Shown: positions 5,115 to 5,925 of the stretch, piece after piece
How the letters are laid out: every line of letters starts with the position of its first letter
Numbering within the stretch: position 1 is the stretch's first letter
NCBI GenBank assembly: GCA_011051425.1
Contig: DRLF01000134.1
Location: 1-5,925, forward strand
From: Thiolapillus brandeum
GTDB taxonomy: Bacteria; Pseudomonadota; Gammaproteobacteria; Chromatiales; Chromatiaceae
DNA: 5,925 bases
Direction of reading: 5' to 3'
Translations under genes and position numbers: made by a program
Notes under the pieces: model-generated
Seen by the model: only the letters and a program-made list of their open reading frames with translations
Told to the model about the DNA's origin: nothing
The model's database searches: none

Positions 5115-5925
5115 ATGGATTTTCTTCCCGTTTTTCTCAATATTCAATCCCGCCCCTGTGCTGTCGTAGGTGGAGGCGAAGTCGCCGCACGAAAAGTCAG
5201 GCTCCTGCAGGCCGCTCAGGGACAGGTCACCGTCATGTCTCCGGTTCTCTGCGAGGCATTGCAGGCACAGAAGGACAAAGGGGAAATCACTCATCTGGCA
5301 GAAGATCATTCACAGATCAGCCTGGACGGCTTTGCCGTGGTCATTGCCGCTACCGATGACGCAGCCGCCAACGAGCAGATTGCCGCTCAGGCCAGGCAAC
5401 ACAATATTCCCGTGAACGTGGTGGACAATCCCGACGCCGGCACCTTCATCATGCCTTCCATCATCGACCGCTCTCCAGTCATCGCAGCCGTTTCCACAGG
5501 CGGCGCCTCTCCCGTGCTGGCGCGCCTGATCCGGGCGCGTCTGGAATCTCTCATTCCGGCAGGATACGGTCGCCTCGGAGAACTCACAGCACGCTATCGC
5601 GAGCGGGTAAAACAAGCTTTTCGAAGCACCGATGACCGGCGTCGTTTCTGGGACCGTATCCTGCAGGGCAGCGTGGCAGAACGCGTCTTTTCCGGTCACA
5701 TGGAAGAAGCCGAGGCTGTACTGGAAAAGGAACTTGCAGAATTTTCGTCCAATAAGGGCATGGGTGAAGTCTACCTGGTGGGGGGTGGCCCCGGCGACCC
5801 GGACCTGCTCACCTTCCGCGCCCTGCGATTGATGCAGCAGGCCGACGTGGTGGTCTACGACCGCCTGGTGGCCAAGCCTGTGCTCGAAATGGTGCGACGT
5901 GACGCCGAGCGCATCTACGTGGGCA
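5115..5925 (+). CDS. cysG: Siroheme synthase CysG, N-terminal 270 residues (runs off right edge)
   Basis: CysG converts uroporphyrinogen III to siroheme by two methylations, NAD-dependent dehydrogenation and iron insertion. The first ~210 residues are the dehydrogenase/ferrochelatase module: [10 protein letters not shown] start, NAD-binding GGGEVAARK (19-27), IAATDD (77-82), NVVDNP with the catalytic Asp104, and [20 protein letters not shown] (111-130). The SAM uroporphyrinogen-III methyltransferase module begins at about 218 with [15 protein letters not shown] and continues to VVYDRLV, whose Asp249 matches the catalytic Asp of the enterobacterial enzyme. The start aligns exactly with E. coli CysG, and an in-frame TAA at 5097-5099 limits any extension. 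No clear Shine-Dalgarno precedes the ATG. About 190 residues of a full enzyme are missing at the window edge. Siroheme serves sulfite reductases, which fits the adjacent sulfur-relay genes. Confidence 0.95.
   Translation, partial: MDFLPVFLNIQSRPCAVVGGGEVAARKVRLLQAAQGQVTVMSPVLCEALQAQKDKGEITHLAEDHSQISLDGFAVVIAATDDAAANEQIAAQARQHNIPVNVVDNPDAGTFIMPSIIDRSPVIAAVSTGGASPVLARLIRARLESLIPAGYGRLGELTARYRERVKQAFRSTDDRRRFWDRILQGSVAERVFSGHMEEAEAVLEKELAEFSSNKGMGEVYLVGGGPGDPDLLTFRALRLMQQADVVVYDRLVAKPVLEMVRRDAERIYVG

Noticed and set aside
5310..5699. Minus-strand open frame of 129 codons within cysG
   Set aside because: It is antisense to a clearly conserved coding region and has no recognisable domain or ribosome site.

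Overview
The window looks like a chromosomal stretch from a gammaproteobacterium with sulfur-oxidising metabolism. This is inferred from a complete rhodanese–TusA–DsrE2 sulfur-relay cluster, a CysG-type trifunctional siroheme synthase and a FadL-type outer-membrane channel, which implies a Gram-negative cell. I cannot assign a genus from sequence alone. I see no tRNA, rRNA, CRISPR, insertion sequence or phage gene, and composition looks even apart from AT-rich promoter regions.

Layout. (1) Bases 1-1864, minus strand: a tightly packed unit read right to left. It contains a LysR-type regulator (1864-965), a 130-residue protein of unknown function starting at TTG (961-569), and the N-terminal 185 residues of an AI-2E/PerM-family permease (557 to the left edge). 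The gaps are 3 and 11 nt. (2) Bases 1865-2271: a divergent, AT-rich control region between the regulator and fadL, with two short perfect dyads. (3) Bases 2272-3663, plus strand: a complete FadL/TodX outer-membrane transport protein, followed by two back-to-back hairpins, the second a bidirectional terminator. (4) Bases 3753-4924, minus strand: rhodanese (4924-4604), TusA (4513-4283) and DsrE2 (4235-3753), converging on fadL. (5) Bases 4925-5114: an AT-rich divergent promoter region. (6) Bases 5115 to the right edge, plus strand: cysG, truncated by the window after about 270 residues.

How they may work together. In sulfur oxidisers, Rhd, TusA and DsrE2 are known to pass sulfane sulfur from persulfide donors through the cytoplasm towards the reverse-Dsr or sHdr oxidation systems. 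Siroheme from CysG is the cofactor of dissimilatory (DsrAB) and assimilatory sulfite reductases, so the divergent pairing places sulfur carriers beside cofactor supply. FadL imports hydrophobic molecules. The LysR protein is a candidate local regulator. The links between FadL, LysR and sulfur are inference from position only.
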